64,000 nt of DNA, from NCBI GenBank assembly GCA_018398805.1, contig JAGFBZ010001895.1, forward strand, positions 186,001 to 250,000, in the 5' to 3' direction. Positions 21,992 through 34,440 of the stretch are shown in pieces. The notes under the pieces are model-generated. The model did not search any database. It had not been told where the DNA came from and saw nothing but the letters and a program-made list of their open reading frames with translations. The stretch comes from Hirundichthys speculiger (Eukaryota; Chordata; Actinopteri; Beloniformes; Exocoetidae). The position numbers and the translations under genes were made by a program. Each line of letters begins with the position of its first letter. Positions within the stretch are counted from its first letter, which is position 1.

Positions 21992-24730
21992 TTAGGTCTC
22001 TTGCTCGCTTTTGTAGGTCACGGGATCAAGAGGAATGGCAGTTTGTAGACTATCGAACTCCATCTGGTTATTGTCCATGTCCAGAACACACATGACACTA
22101 TGACTGCCTGAAGTCATGGTTGCTGTGTCGTGGAACATGTTTTGGAAATCTACTGAAGTCCTCCTGTCCTCCTTCCCCACAGTCTGAGAGGTGACAAACG
22201 TGTCTTCCTCTTCTTCTCCACAGCTCAGTGCAACCTCATTCTCATAGCAGAAGGCGCTCAGCGACCCTGGGATCAGGTTTTGTGTGGATCTATGAGGTGA
22301 CACAGGAGATGCAGCAGACGAGGCCTGGCTTGCAGCTTCGTCAAGCTCTTTGGCGCTCATGTGGGGAGTTGATGGCACCTCATAAGTCTTGTGGAAGCGA
22401 GAGTAGTCTACCTTGTAGCGGTCCCGGTCCTCGTAAATCACAGGCTCAAACCTGTGACCCCAGAAGACCTCTCTGGCAAGGTAGGAACTGCGGAACTGGG
22501 TGGTCATGGCCGTGGCCTCCACCATCCCCTCCAATATCACAACAATCTCAAAGTCATCTGATTCCAGATCGGCCCGGCTTAAAGTGTACAGCGGGCTGTC
22601 TTTGTCAATCTCATGAACTATAACGAGTGGAGATACTAGAAACAGTCTGTCTGTGCCTTCATCATAGCCCACATTGAGGTCCATCTGCTCCAAAGGGATG
22701 AACTCACCCTCAGCTGTGACATATGAACGAATGAGCTGGGCCCGGACATGAGCTTCCACAAGTTGGCTTTTCCTCAGGTTGCCAACTCTCCACATGAGGC
22801 ACAGCTTGCCATCACGCATGGAAATGACAGCATTTTTTGAGAACATGAGGGTCTGGTTCCTCTTCTTTGGCCGAGCCATCTTGGCCATGATGGTGCCAAT
22901 CATGAAGGAGTCAATGATGCAGCCAACAATGGACTGTATTACCACTGTTATCACGGCTACGGGACACTCCTCGGTAACACACCGCCAACCGTAGCCAATA
23001 GTAGTCTGAGTCTCCATGGAGAACAGCAGCGCCCCCACAAAGCCCTGGACATGAAGGATGCAGGGCATCCTTTGTGTCTGCCCCCCAGCTGTGTGTCCAG
23101 AGGAGGGTCCGTGCAGCCCTCCTACTACCAACCCATCACCTTTGCGTATATTTGACTCCTCAAAGTCCCCATGTGCCAACGCAACACTATAAAATATTAT
23201 GCCAAAAAACAGCCAGGACACCATGAAACTGGTGCAGAACATAAGCAGCAGATACCTCCAGCGGATGTCCACGCATGTGGTGAAGATGTCTGCCAGGAAG
23301 CGTTGCCTCCTTTCTTCCAGGTTAGTGAATATAACGTTGCACTGTCCATTTTTCTTCACAAAACGGCTCCGTACTTGGTTGGAGCCCCTTGTCAGAATCT
23401 TCCCGTTGTAGTTGTTCATCCCTCCTTGTCCCCTTGCCCTGGGCACGGCAGCGGAGGCCCCAGACCTCCTCCTATCCTCTCCTTCTGAGTTGCAGTGCTG
23501 TTGGAATTTGGAAGAACTGTGGCCGTTACGGAGCCCTAAACTAGAGATCTTCTGGAGTTCCTCCTCTGGTATGATGTCTGACACAATGCTGTACCTGTCA
23601 AAAGGGTGAATAAGGATTAGAATTGATCAACTTTAAGTTGATGCTTGTAGACAGGTGCACCTTATTTGGCAAGGCCTTATAGTTTATGAGGATAAATTAA
23701 GAGCGTAACTGAACTGTGTTGGAATCAGATGATGCATAGCTATTAATCTTCTTGTGCACTTTACAGTGTACCATTTAAAGCACACAAAGACACCATGCTT
23801 ATCGACACTGACATAGGGGATAATACTTGACTCATTACATGCGCAAACTGTAATGGAAATATAAATTGTAATAGTGTGTCACAGTTTAAAGGGATGGATT
23901 GCAGTCATAATACATTTAACATTAAGTCATTTAACTTTCAGCTGCCGTAGACTGTTTGGATCCAGAACTTTGACCAAAGTTCTGGATCCAAACAGGGTCC
24001 ATCATCCAAACTAACCCATCTCTCTCCTTTACATAGAGGATTACCTGTTAGGAAGGTGAGTTCAGTTTAGCTATGTGAGAAGGATTGCTGTCATCACAGA
24101 TTATAGGATTATATCTGAGCCAGTTACAGGCAGACAACCTATTTTAAAATGGACACACGTTTGTGTCACTTCATCATATGTTTTATCATCATATATTGAC
24201 CCACTGATGCTTGAGAGATCTGACTGAGAGACGCTCCCTTTGATCCAAGACAAGCTGATCTGCAGTGCAAGTTCAAGCAGGTTTTTTAAAAACACGGTGG
24301 TGCCGGTTGGCACCGCTGCGCAAATCTGTGAGACCAAAGTCGTTATAAGCATCCAGGACCCAGACGAACCGTCAAAATGACCCATTCATAACATGGTCAG
24401 TTCAGTGATGTCAGTTGATACAGCAGGGAGACATTTTCCTTCGTGACAGTGTATCTGTAACATCTTCATGTGCCATGGGTCAAGACAGTCCAGGACGGCC
24501 TTGGCCTTTGTGAAGATCCTGTTTCACCGTAAATATCCTTGAGCTGAGCCTGACTCACCCCGCCAAGCCAAATTCACAAGTCCAATCCCACCAGCCATTC
24601 TGAGACCAACATACCTTATATCATTACACCAAAGTCTGTGATGGCCCAAAATAATTCAAGCTCAATGAAACTTGAGAGTGGTTTCATACTTATGGATATT
24701 TCCTCACCTGTTGGATCTACTTGTTCCCAT
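21992..24730 (-). CDS. kcnj4: Inward rectifier potassium channel 4 (Kir2.3)
   Basis: Encodes a plasma-membrane Kir2-family potassium channel subunit (tetrameric; sets resting potential in excitable cells). Two coding exons are supported. Exon 1 is 24730-24708: ATG in a GCCATGG context, seven codons, donor CAG|GTGAGG. Exon 2 is 23594-21992: acceptor TTTTGACAG with a CTAAT branch-point-like motif. The joined product is 541 residues and starts [14 protein letters not shown]. Visible features: RFVKKNG at about 85-91, first membrane helix about 120-146, a Gly-rich extracellular turret, selectivity filter TIGYG at 206-210, rectification-controlling Asp at 236 in the second helix (GCIIDSFM), PIP2-contact stretch MARPKKR at 247-253, then the large cytoplasmic domain. 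The run [21 protein letters not shown] and the near C-terminal PLD..(T/S)Y pattern fit Kir2.3 better than Kir2.1, 2.2 or 2.4. The N-terminus is some 70 residues longer than in human KCNJ4 (445 aa), and the C-terminus ends SEQET rather than ESAI. Upstream 5' UTR probably begins near 24,827 after a TTTTCAG acceptor. Confidence 0.93.
23595..24707 (-). other. kcnj4 intron 1
   Basis: An intron of 1,113 bp splitting the AG|G Arg codon at residue 8 (phase 2). Mammalian Kir2 coding regions are normally uninterrupted, so an intron inside the coding sequence is notable. It contains the perfect palindrome at 23,952-23,995. Confidence 0.8.
23952..23995. repeat. Perfect 44-bp palindrome (21-bp arms, 2-nt loop)
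   Basis: The left arm (23952-23972) starts CTGTTTGGATCCAGAAC; the right arm (23975-23995) is its exact reverse complement, with only AC between them. The match stops abruptly on both sides. It lies in kcnj4 intron 1. A remnant of a foldback element or a cruciform-forming sequence would both fit; the arms are too short and the loop too tight for a microRNA precursor. Confidence 0.9.
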
Positions 24731-25984
24731 GGCACCAGTGATCACCAGGAAGGAGCCACTGTGGGAAGGCTGGCGCTGCTCTGCTCCCAAACATTAGGTC
24801 TCCAGTAATGAGGTGGTGTTCACAGCGCTGAAAAGACCACTGCTGGGGAATCAAAGAGTTCATGTGTAAGAACTGGTGTTAGGGACGGACCAAGCACCTG
24901 AGGCACTCATTTTCTATAAAAAAAAACAGTGCTGAGAGTCAGTGATTGTGAATCAGTTTGGGGCCGAGCACCTCAATAAATGCATGACATAACTTTCTTG
25001 TGTTAGAGCACATTTTGAGTGGCTGTATCTGCATGATAAATTTTGGATTTCAAGTAAACCCACTTGAAATCTAATCTGCGGTACTCACTTCAGGTATCTG
25101 AAAACTGTACGTTACAGAATCTTTCTTTTAAAATGATGGCACTTTCCCGTGAGGTTATGTCTCAAAAATTTCTTTTTAGGTTTGGTTCTTAATTTTATTT
25201 TCTCCTTGGAAGTAAAAACAAACAACAACAACATAAAACAAATCATAAAAATGCTGAACTGCTTATCAAAGACAATGTTTGATCGTATGTTGTCTTTTTG
25301 TGTGTTTAGATGTCATACTGCGGGCTGTTCTCTGGCTGTTATGTCTTGTTAAAATGTAGATTTAGACTTAATCCTGATTTAATTCTGTGAAGTATCTCAA
25401 GGCACTGTGACCCTATCTGACCTGCAACAGAACACATGCAGTTATGAAAGGATTATCTTGTTGTGAAACACAACAGACCTCTACTTTTGCTTAAGTTGCT
25501 GTATTGTATTTGAGTGTATGTTAATTTGGAAATGATATGCCTGTGGTGTCATGTGATTATGAAGTGTTCGGATAAATAGACTGTTGAAAACCTCCTGTCA
25601 GCAGAGCAGCTGTATTATTTTCACCGTCACTATTATCTGGTGAGACAAAGCAGGTTGTGTTGTGTCTGCAGTTGACTGTGAATCATATGATGAACATTTT
25701 TACTGAGTAACTTACAGCTTGATTAAAAAAAAAAAAGTTACTTACATGAAAATTCTGAATAACAAAAATGTTTTACCAGGAGATAGCAGTCACAGGTGTT
25801 TAGAGCAGCTAAATACAACCTCAGCTCAGCAACAGTGCACCTTGTCATTACATAGCAAACAAAAACTAAACCCAAATGCAGAAGCAGTGAGTGAAAAAAC
25901 TAAGTTCATTCCACTGTGTGGTAACTTCACAGTTAGCCAGAAACAGCTTTGGGACCAATAAGGTGAAGCTATTGCTTTCTGTTC

Positions 25985-26330
25985 ATTTCCCTGGAGTTTT
26001 GACCCACTCATTTTCACAATGTTGCTTCAGGTCTTTGAGGTTTTTGGGCATGTGTTCATGCGTAGCCCTCTAAGGGTCCCAATACAGCATTTCAGTCAGG
26101 CTGATGTCTGGTTGTTGACCGGTTCATTGAACCACCTTGATTCTTGTCTATGTCGGATTTGTTGGTGCGCATTAAGATCATTTTCCTGTCGTATAACTCA
26201 GTATTGCCCAAGCTGGTAGTTAGTTGTTGGTACGCTGTGTTTAGAGTTTACTGGATCGAGGGCTCTGCATGAAGCCCAAACATCTACACTTTGATCTCAC
26301 CTTCTCACTTTAGAGAGAAGAGGTTTTCTC
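25985..26330 (-). mobile_element. Decayed Tc1/mariner-like transposon fragment
   Basis: Read on the plus strand, the segment contains GACCCACTCATTTTCACAAT, CAATACAGCATTTCAGTCAGG, ACCACCTTGATTCTTGTCTA and AAACATCTACACTTTGATCTC. These follow, in order, the antisense of the catalytic-domain coding region of fish Tc1-like transposases. Numerous indels and stops leave no usable frame, so this is an old internal fragment without clear termini. Confidence 0.5.
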
Positions 26331-27292
26331 CTGGTAAACCCTTCAAAACAGGTAATTCTTGTTCAGTATTTCTCAAACTGTACTGCCATGAGCATAAATA
26401 TTTACTGTGCTATCTGAGGCCTACAGAGTCTGAGATGTAGCTCTTTGTATTTTCTGGGACCTCCACTCATGGAAATGTTGGCTGCTGTCTTGAGCGCTTT
26501 CTACGTTTGAATCATCTCTGTCGCTGTGGGATGATGGACTTCAGTTTGTGTGGAAATAGTCATTTAACCATCCTCAGATTGATGGGCAGCAGCATCGCTG
26601 ATGTCTTTTCTCCATGGTTTTCTTTTATCGAAGTTTGCACTTTTATCCTTCTGGTTTCTACTGAAGCAGTGAGGGTGTTCATCGTTTTTCACAGGCTCCT
26701 TCTGTTTTTTATCTGTATTTTTAAGATCTGGTTAAGATAGGACAATTTTCTATTCTGTCATGATTAAAAAATGTACTTCCTTTTTCACATGATTGTGCAA
26801 CACCGAGGGCTTGACAAACGAAGATGAAAAAACGTTTCAATCATATAAAATTATTACTCAGTTGTTTGGAAAGTAACTCTTATCAATGACACACACACTT
26901 GCATTTGTGCATCTATTTTCTATCCATTTCTTGTGTTTTTCTCCGCACAGGTGTTCTTGGCTTCCAATCAACAACGCAGCTGAGAAATAACTTCTCGCAG
27001 CTCCAAGCTTCATCTAAAAAAAGGACGCTGCGACCAGCCAGCAACCCATCATTACAAAGTTTCCCTTTTGTTGGAAAGGGTTTATCAACCTTAATGAGCA
27101 GGAAGCCAGAAGAGGCCGTGCACAGGTACCAAAGTGAGACGGCAGAGCTCAGACGTGGTTAACGCCAGCCCGTTAATGGTCACTGTATAAAACTGAAGCC
27201 AGTTTCCATAGGAACACCTCTGTTGTGGCATTTGGGAGATGGAGGTAAAAGGAGGAACTCTTTGGAGACGGACTTGTGTGTGTCGAGGGGGA

Positions 27293-27345
27293 TGTGTGTG
27301 TGTGTGTGTGTGTGTGTGTGTCGAGGGGGGTGGGGGGTGGGGGTT
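27293..27345. repeat. (TG)n followed by G-rich tract
   Basis: About 14 TG units, then TCGAGGGGGGTGGGGGGTGGG. Preceded by a second short TG/GAGGGG copy at 27,274-27,292. Confidence 0.85.
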
Positions 27346-29941
27346 GCATGCAGTATTAAGAGCTCTTATAAGATGAGTCAGTGAAGGAGGAAAAAATGTG
27401 ATGACAGAGAGAGAGCATAGCGGTCCATGACATAACACCGACATTTCATTTAAAAATGTTTTTAAAAGGGTTTGAAGAGGCAACACTTGGAAACTCTGTG
27501 ACACTTCATCAGTTATTGAATCAGGATGCATCTAAGAAGAGGAATAATTTATGATCATTTTTATGACTGTAACTATAACTATCAAGAACGAGATGGTTTC
27601 ATTAATTATAAGCACAAAAGGAGAAAAAGTAAAATCATATATATTTTTACAGTCTATGTTTTCATTTTTTACACGTGGTGAATTACATTCAATTTGACTT
27701 GACATTGTTGAACATGCAGAACATATAGAGAAGCTACAGCTGAACAGATGAATGTATGGGGGCATTCGGACCTGAGAGATGCCTTCATGCATACAGCTTT
27801 GAGAGTGATGAACTTGAGTCATTCATTTACTCTGGCATGTGCTCCTTGAATGTCAAACTTCAGTTTGGTCCAGATTTGCACATCTCTGCAGCCACATGTG
27901 TACAACAGCATCACAGAGGTATTTTACTGAACTTCTGTATCACTGACTCCTGTCTAATGCCCTAGAACTTTCCGGTCTTTACCTATCCCAGACTGACTCT
28001 CAACCTCAGATGAGACAGAGACAACCTTGTGAGGTGATGCAAGTGGAACTAAGATATCCACTCACTCTAAAGATGTCCCCCCCATATGAGACTCTATCAC
28101 CTGTTCCAGTAAAATAAAACAATACTATCTGGTGAAGGAACTGTGCAAAGCAGTCTTATCATTTTTCCATTTCATTCTGGTCATTAAAGAGAGGAAGTGA
28201 AGCTTGCTGTCCATCTGTGTAACTACCACACACATTTACATAAACACTAATTATTCCTTGCAAATATCTGTTCATCCCTGCGTCGGTTCCTTCTGTTTCT
28301 TCTTTATAAATCTGTACGGACACTAATCAATACATATCCTGCCTTCACTTCTGTTTGTCAAGATCCAACCCACAGGGAAGGACTCAGCCAAGCAGAGAAT
28401 TATTCCCACGCTCCTACTCACATCCTGGACAACCTCCTGTCCTGGCCTCATTTCACTTTTGGTTTTTTTTTTCTACATTGTCCTATTCCAGTCTGCAAAA
28501 CATATTATATTTCTTAGATCAAGTATGACAAGTCTCATACTGAACATTTAATATGACAACAGAACATTTCAGGGGCCGTGTATTTAAAAGAAAACATTTA
28601 GTCAGCTGTCATTCACAACTCTTTCTATTTCTATTATGTTACTTTTCATCTCCAGTTTTGGGCTGACCTGTTTTTTTTTTTTTTTAATCCCATCATCACC
28701 CTGGATATTTTGTTTACTTGACAAACAGCCAGCTTTAGCTGGATGTTTGAACCATTATCTTTGCTGCTTCGTGCCTCTGCAGACTGCCAGTTACATGCTG
28801 TCAAAGCACTTCAGGTCATAGAGTAGAAACATGTTAATGTATGTATTTTTGTCAATTTTTTGTTCTTTCAGAGTCACCACTGAGACTGTTTCTCACTGTG
28901 TACCGTTTAAGTAAATCAAAAAATTAGTTTGGATGATTATAAAAAACTGGTTACAGCAAACCTTAAAATGTTCCATATTTCTGCTGAGCCACGAGCTCAT
29001 AATGAATATTAACATGGTTAACTCTTACCCTGGCCACCTGTGAGACGTGATGAGATCTTACCTTTTCTTTCCCCCTCCAGAGGCTGCAGAATCACTGATG
29101 TCTCACTGGTTTGACTGGTGAAACGCATGATACTCGGAGGCAAAAAGCTGTTCAAAACTTTCAAAAGAAGAAGACATTTCTAAGCATTAAAATTATCAAC
29201 AGGTGCGCAGCATATTTGCCCTGAAAGTCTGCGGTATGTGTGATGCAGCTGAGCCTTAGCGGTGCTGTAAAGTTTTACAGTGACGGAGTCGTGTGAGTGT
29301 GCACTTGATCACGCACAACACAGCAGTTTCCATGACGGCTGAGCTGTGGTCTGTCTGACGTAGTTCTTATTTTGGCATGTTTCCTTCAAAAAGGTGCGCT
29401 GACTGAGAGGAAATCTAACGCTGCCCTGGATGCCTGTCAGCTGAAAATTTGTCAAATAAACACCCTCAACACTGAGTTTATCAGACTGGTAGAGGGCACA
29501 TATGCTGATTATCAAACAAGAACTTGTAAACTGAATATAAATTATACTCACTCTGCAAAGTAGTAGTCGTCCCCTGTTGCTTGGTTACAATATGAACTCC
29601 TTACATAAAAAGAAAAACAAAAAACACTTCACTTTCCAAAATTCCACTTTGACTTTTCAGGGTAAAGTTCCCACGTCCTCAGATTCAAGCAGTGTGCGTT
29701 CCCTTTACTCCTTCTTCCAACCTTTTACTTTCTTCTTTCAGTTTCTCTCACATTGCTTATTCTTTGTTTTCTTCTGGTTGTGTGTCTCTTTTAATCCTTT
29801 ATTGTCCTCGGCTTCCTCCTTCACTGATTATAATCCTGCCTGCGCGCACTCTCCTGTGCGAACTCATGCGCCCTGGGCTGAAAATGCTGTGTCAATCTCC
29901 CCTCTGCAGAGCGTGGGTCTGGGAGGGAGAGGTGGATGGAT

Positions 29942-29975
29942 GGAGAGGAGAGGAGAGGAGAGGAGAGGAGAGGAG
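29942..29975. repeat. (GGAGA)n microsatellite
   Basis: Six to seven copies of the GAGGA pentamer, purine-only on this strand. Confidence 0.9.
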
Positions 29976-31499
29976 CTCTGTAGGTGTTGAGCAATGCCTG
30001 AGTTCATATATGTAAGCAAGAGCTCATTTTAGTTGTGGATTCTCTGCAACTCATATCAAGAAACAGCAAAAATGATAACAGGTGGGAACTGAGGAGATTA
30101 GGAGATACTTAAGTTGCCATCAGAGGTGAAAACTAAATGAGAAGAGGAAGAAAGGGCTGTCACAGAAAATTGGATCTTAAATTAACCCCTTTTCACCTGT
30201 GTCAAGGATGGTTTCCAAGCCCTTATCTCTGGCTGTGCTGAAGGCCAGCTGTCCATGTTAGTCATATACAGCAATAACAAAAGCTGCACCAGCGTAGTTC
30301 AGTACAGAAAATGCTCATTTGAAGGTTTCGTGCATTGCAGCAGCAGCTTGCCCTGCATCAATTGTACTTTAGTTTGAAGTGCCCTGACGCTGCAACAGGC
30401 CTCGCGCACTGTGGACAGTTGAGACTGGGTCAGGAAAATCAGAAAAGCTTGGTGTCAGAGAGAGCTGAAACTGAGCAGAACTGCTGAAATGACCCGGATT
30501 CGATGAATAGAGTCGATTTTCACTCTTTGAAATCACAACTGAAATGATAACACTTAGAGAACATGGTGAATGTGTGAAAGCAAAAGATTTATGTTGTATG
30601 GATTTTGTTGTCTTGACTCCTTGACAGATGTGTCTTTCATCACAGAGATCAGAGGAAATGAAATGAGGGGGAGAGAAATGGGGAATGGCAGCTTCTTATG
30701 TAGCTTGACATCATCCAGATAGGATGGGAGTGGATGCTTTAAAGCCCATAAAGTGACCCCTCAGCTGTATAGTGAACTGAAATTCACGCTTTAATCTGTA
30801 TAAATGTGCAACATTAGCTAGCTGTAGCTCTATTCTAGGTGTCTTTGGTTTCAATGTTATAAGTTTAGGTCAGACACCTGATAAAATTCAAGAAATAAAC
30901 ACTAAATTCTGAGTGAAAATGACTCATTTCTACTGAAATTATTTGCCCATGCAGCACAATATTTTTACTTGACTAGAAATCTTGCTTCCAGCTTAGATCT
31001 GGTAGGTGTTCAAGGGTTTAAAAACAAGTTTAAAAAGCTTAAATGTAGATTAAATTACTTAACAAACAGACTTGCTCAGTAACAGGTGAACGACACTGAA
31101 AATGAACAAATATTTCCTAATTCCAGGTCGCTTAAAAATGAAGACCCAGGAACATGTACTGTAAAAACTGAAATGAAACTTAAAAAAAAAATCATAATAA
31201 ATTAAAATAAAGCAAGAAAATAAATAAAAATGAAACCAATAAAATAGAATAATCCAAGAAAAAATAACTTTCACATTTCATTCGCACCTTTATTGCTTAT
31301 TTCTTGCAATTTAGCCAATGTGCAGGTACGAGAATATAAATGTATCAATGAAAGTAGATATTGATAGATCAGTTGATCAATAGATAGATGTATGCATACG
31401 AGGGTACAAAAATAAAAGATGCCAGTATAAAAGTTGATTGCAATATAAACGAGTGTCTGTGTGTGCAAGATTTACCTACGTAGAGCGCAAAAATGAGCA

Positions 31500-31805
31500 T
31501 TAATGTCCATCATGTACAGGAGCCGTCTGGGCATCAGGATGGAAGCAATATCCAGTTGCTGAAGATGCTCCTCTGTCTGATGATGGTGCTGGACTGTGCA
31601 GCATCTCACTTCTTAATGCTGCCTCCCCAGCACACCACAGCACAGAAGAGGATGGTGGCAGCACACCTGAAGCAGCTGCTGGCAGATGTTAAAGACCTCA
31701 GCCTTCTGCAGAATCAGAGCCGGCTCTCCACACGCCTCCACACTGATGCCACTGATGGACACAAGCTGCAGGTCTTGGTTGTGTTGAGCTCAAAATGGTG
31801 GTGCT
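31500..31805 (-). mobile_element. LINE reverse-transcriptase fragment (L2/Rex-like)
   Basis: On the minus strand one frame reads LRSLTSASSCFRCAATILF followed by CAVVCWGGSIKK and then a stop. This is the conserved block downstream of the reverse-transcriptase core in fish L2/Rex-type LINE ORF2 (the (F/Y)AVVCWGGSIKK motif is diagnostic). The flanking frame is shifted and truncated on both sides, so this is a short dead fragment. The plus-strand open frame across the same bases is its antisense. Confidence 0.75.
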
Positions 31806-32449
31806 AAAACCTTAAACCTTCTAAACATCAAAATCTACATGTTTTTTTTTTGCGAGCATTAAGGTCTTAGCCTGGTAATAAAGTTCTATGTCTGTGTGCA
31901 CATAAACAATAAATGCATTCATGTTGAAAAAACACCCCTTTCATTTTTTTGGTTTTATGTTTCAAGACAAAAAAAAAAAGAAGAAAAACAACAAAACACC
32001 CAAAGTGGGAATATTTGAAGACATTGTAAAGAGCCACAATTGTATAAAAGTGAACCCAGTGTATTGGCACAAACACCTCAACTGGAGGAGTAATGATTTG
32101 GGTTTGTCTTGCAGCTAACCTGGACACCTTTTAATTCTGTATCTTTAAAGTGTCATGAAGTCAAAATGTCAGGCGCTCTGACAGCTAAAGCCTGGCTGCA
32201 GCTGGATCATGCAATGAGACATTGATCCAAAACACACCAGGAAACTACATCAGAATCCAGAGTCTGTAATTGTCAGCTGGACTGAAAATTTTGCTGTTTT
32301 AAACCCACTTGCCAAAGATGACTGAAACAGTTTTGTAGGGCTCGATGCAAAGAACCACAGGGACATTTACCAGTTTAACTTCCTCCTTCCAGGGTCCAGT
32401 TAACAATACAACATGTGAAATGAACAATCCCCCTCCTGCACCTGAAGCA

Positions 32450-32465
32450 CCCCCCCCCCCCCCCC
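32450..32465. repeat. Poly(C) run of 16
   Basis: Sixteen consecutive C; low-complexity. Confidence 0.9.
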
Positions 32466-34157
32466 ATCCTCCTCTTCCACTCCTGTTCTCTCATGTAAAT
32501 TATAGAGCAGGGGAGTTTCTCCTTTCAGAGTCTGAAAATAGGGATGTGGGTGCTGCATCTGACCATGAGACAAACTCACAGAGGAGGAATGAGGAGGCAC
32601 ATGGAGACACGACGCTTTGAGCGTCAACATCAAGTCGCACAGGAAGCAGAAACTTGGACGACGAGCAGATGGGACGCTGACTATAACAGGTACAGGAAGA
32701 GAACAGGAACCTGATTCACATGACAAGAACTTTTCAAGGACTTTGACAAAAGCTGTGTGAGTTAGAACAGTAAAGAAATAAAATAAAGATGCCTTATTTC
32801 CTGCAGCTCTAGTCAGACTTATAAACACTTATAAGGAAAAGCATCGGTCAAAGTTTCCAACACACCAAAGATGAAGTGTAGAGCAGGCTAGGCAGTCTAA
32901 ACAGACATACCTATTAATTATCCTAAATGTTGCTTTAAAGAAAGTTGCACCTTTCACCTGCCATGTGCCCAGTGGCAGAGAGAAGCCACAAAGCAGTGGT
33001 TTTCAGCAGTCAGACGCTAAATAACTAGATGCACTTTCAGTTAAAAAAAATGGGCTGTGCATGATGGGGAGGGGGGGCAGGAAAATACACTGACATTCAT
33101 ACAGTCCAGCATCGGAGGAGAGGCTGACCATGTAGACAGACTCTCCAGACTGTGTCTATGTATAAATAGCTTCTAATCAGGCCTGGGTGTCTGATTAGTT
33201 CCCATAACCTTTTGCTCAGCTCACAGTCATTATAGTAGGCTACATATGGGTCAGCCCTGTCCAGGGGATGTCCTCTACAGTACATTTGTTACTCATCCTT
33301 CATCTACAAGCTCGTCTGAGATAATTCACCCAGTGAGGATAAATAAAGAAACATTTGTTGAAAATTGTGCATAAGATCTCCCCGTCTTCTCTTTCTTTTT
33401 TTGTCTCCCACTTGATTGCACGCTTTTATCACTTCCAATGTCTGATGTTTCAGATTTTAAATCACACGTGCATGTCAGTTTTAGAGTAACACAGCAGCTA
33501 AAAAGCAGTAGAAAAAGGTAAAACTCTCACTGCTGGCTTCCTCAAGGATGTGAAAGAGCATAGAGCCCCCTCATTTCTCTGCACCTCCACAGATATACTT
33601 GAAATAGGCTTGAAAGCATTTCCTGTGTATTTTTTTTTTTTTTTGTTATTATTATTTTACAGGATCAAAAATGAGAGTGGGAGGCTGAGGAGCAGGATGT
33701 GTGTGTGTGGCCAAAATTCAGCTTTTATTTGTAAAATAACTGTAAGACGGAGGACAGGTGAGGAGGTGGAAACGCTGGGATTTTGATGAGAAGTGAGACA
33801 CTGGATGATGAGGAATGGAGGGAGAGTGAATGTAAGTTTTAGTCAGCTTGAATGATGAAAGGCTTCTGGATGTCAAGAGTGTGTTCATAAACTGTCTGAG
33901 CCTGAGAACATGGATAGTAAATAAATTAATTACTTTAAGTGGCGAAAAAAATGTGTTATTTTTCAAAATGGCGAGCGCTGGAAATACTCAATTCAGTTGT
34001 TCAATTCATCTGGAAAGAGTAAAGCATCTTTTACAGGAAGAGGCAATTCAAGTAAACCTTTTATCCAAGTTGCATAGATAATTGATTACTTGTTTGATGG
34101 ACTAGTTGTAACTACAAGGTCGTTTTTAAACGAATAACTTAAATGATTTTAAATAAG

Positions 34158-34440
34158 GGGCAACACGGTGGCTTGGTGGTCAGCACTGTTGCCTCACAGC
34201 AAGAAGATTTCTGGTTCAAACCTCAGCAGGGGCTTTTCTGTGTGGAGTTTACATGTTCTCTCCGTGCTTGCGTGGGTTTTATCGGGTTACTCCGGCTTCC
34301 TACCACAGTCCAAAGACATGCATGTCAGATTAATTGGTGGATCTAAATTGCCCGTTGGAGTGTGCGTGGTTGTTACATGTGGCCCTGCAATGGACCCGGT
34401 GACCTGTCCAGGGTGGACCCCTGCATCCTTCAGAGCCAAA
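34158..34440 (+). repeat. tRNA-like SINE-type repeat, common teleost family
   Basis: Begins GGGCAACACGGTGGCTTGG and continues through GTCAGCACTGTTGCCTCACAG, TCTGGTTCAAACCTC, TGTGTGGAGTTTACATGTTC and CCACAGTCCAAAGACATGCA to GACCTGTCCAGGGTGGACCC. This order is that of a very abundant fish interspersed repeat. The start holds sequences resembling RNA polymerase III A and B boxes (TGGCTTGGTGG, GGTTCAAACC), so I call it SINE-like. Open frames across it are incidental. Confidence 0.75.

Noticed and set aside
22228..22623. 131-codon plus-strand frame over kcnj4
   Set aside because: It is the antisense of the conserved Kir cytoplasmic domain and shows no protein family character.
21992..23584. Alternative identities Kir2.1, Kir2.2 or Kir2.4 for the channel
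   Set aside because: The run around [18 protein letters not shown], the Gly-rich turret, the C-terminal PLD-x-(V/I)-(T/S)-Y pattern and linkage to kdelr3 all favour Kir2.3.
23952..23995. Intronic palindrome as a microRNA precursor
   Set aside because: Arms of 21 bp with a 2-nt loop are too short for Drosha/Dicer substrates, and pairing stops at the arm ends.
31493..31807. 104-codon plus-strand frame
   Set aside because: It is the antisense of a LINE reverse-transcriptase fragment.
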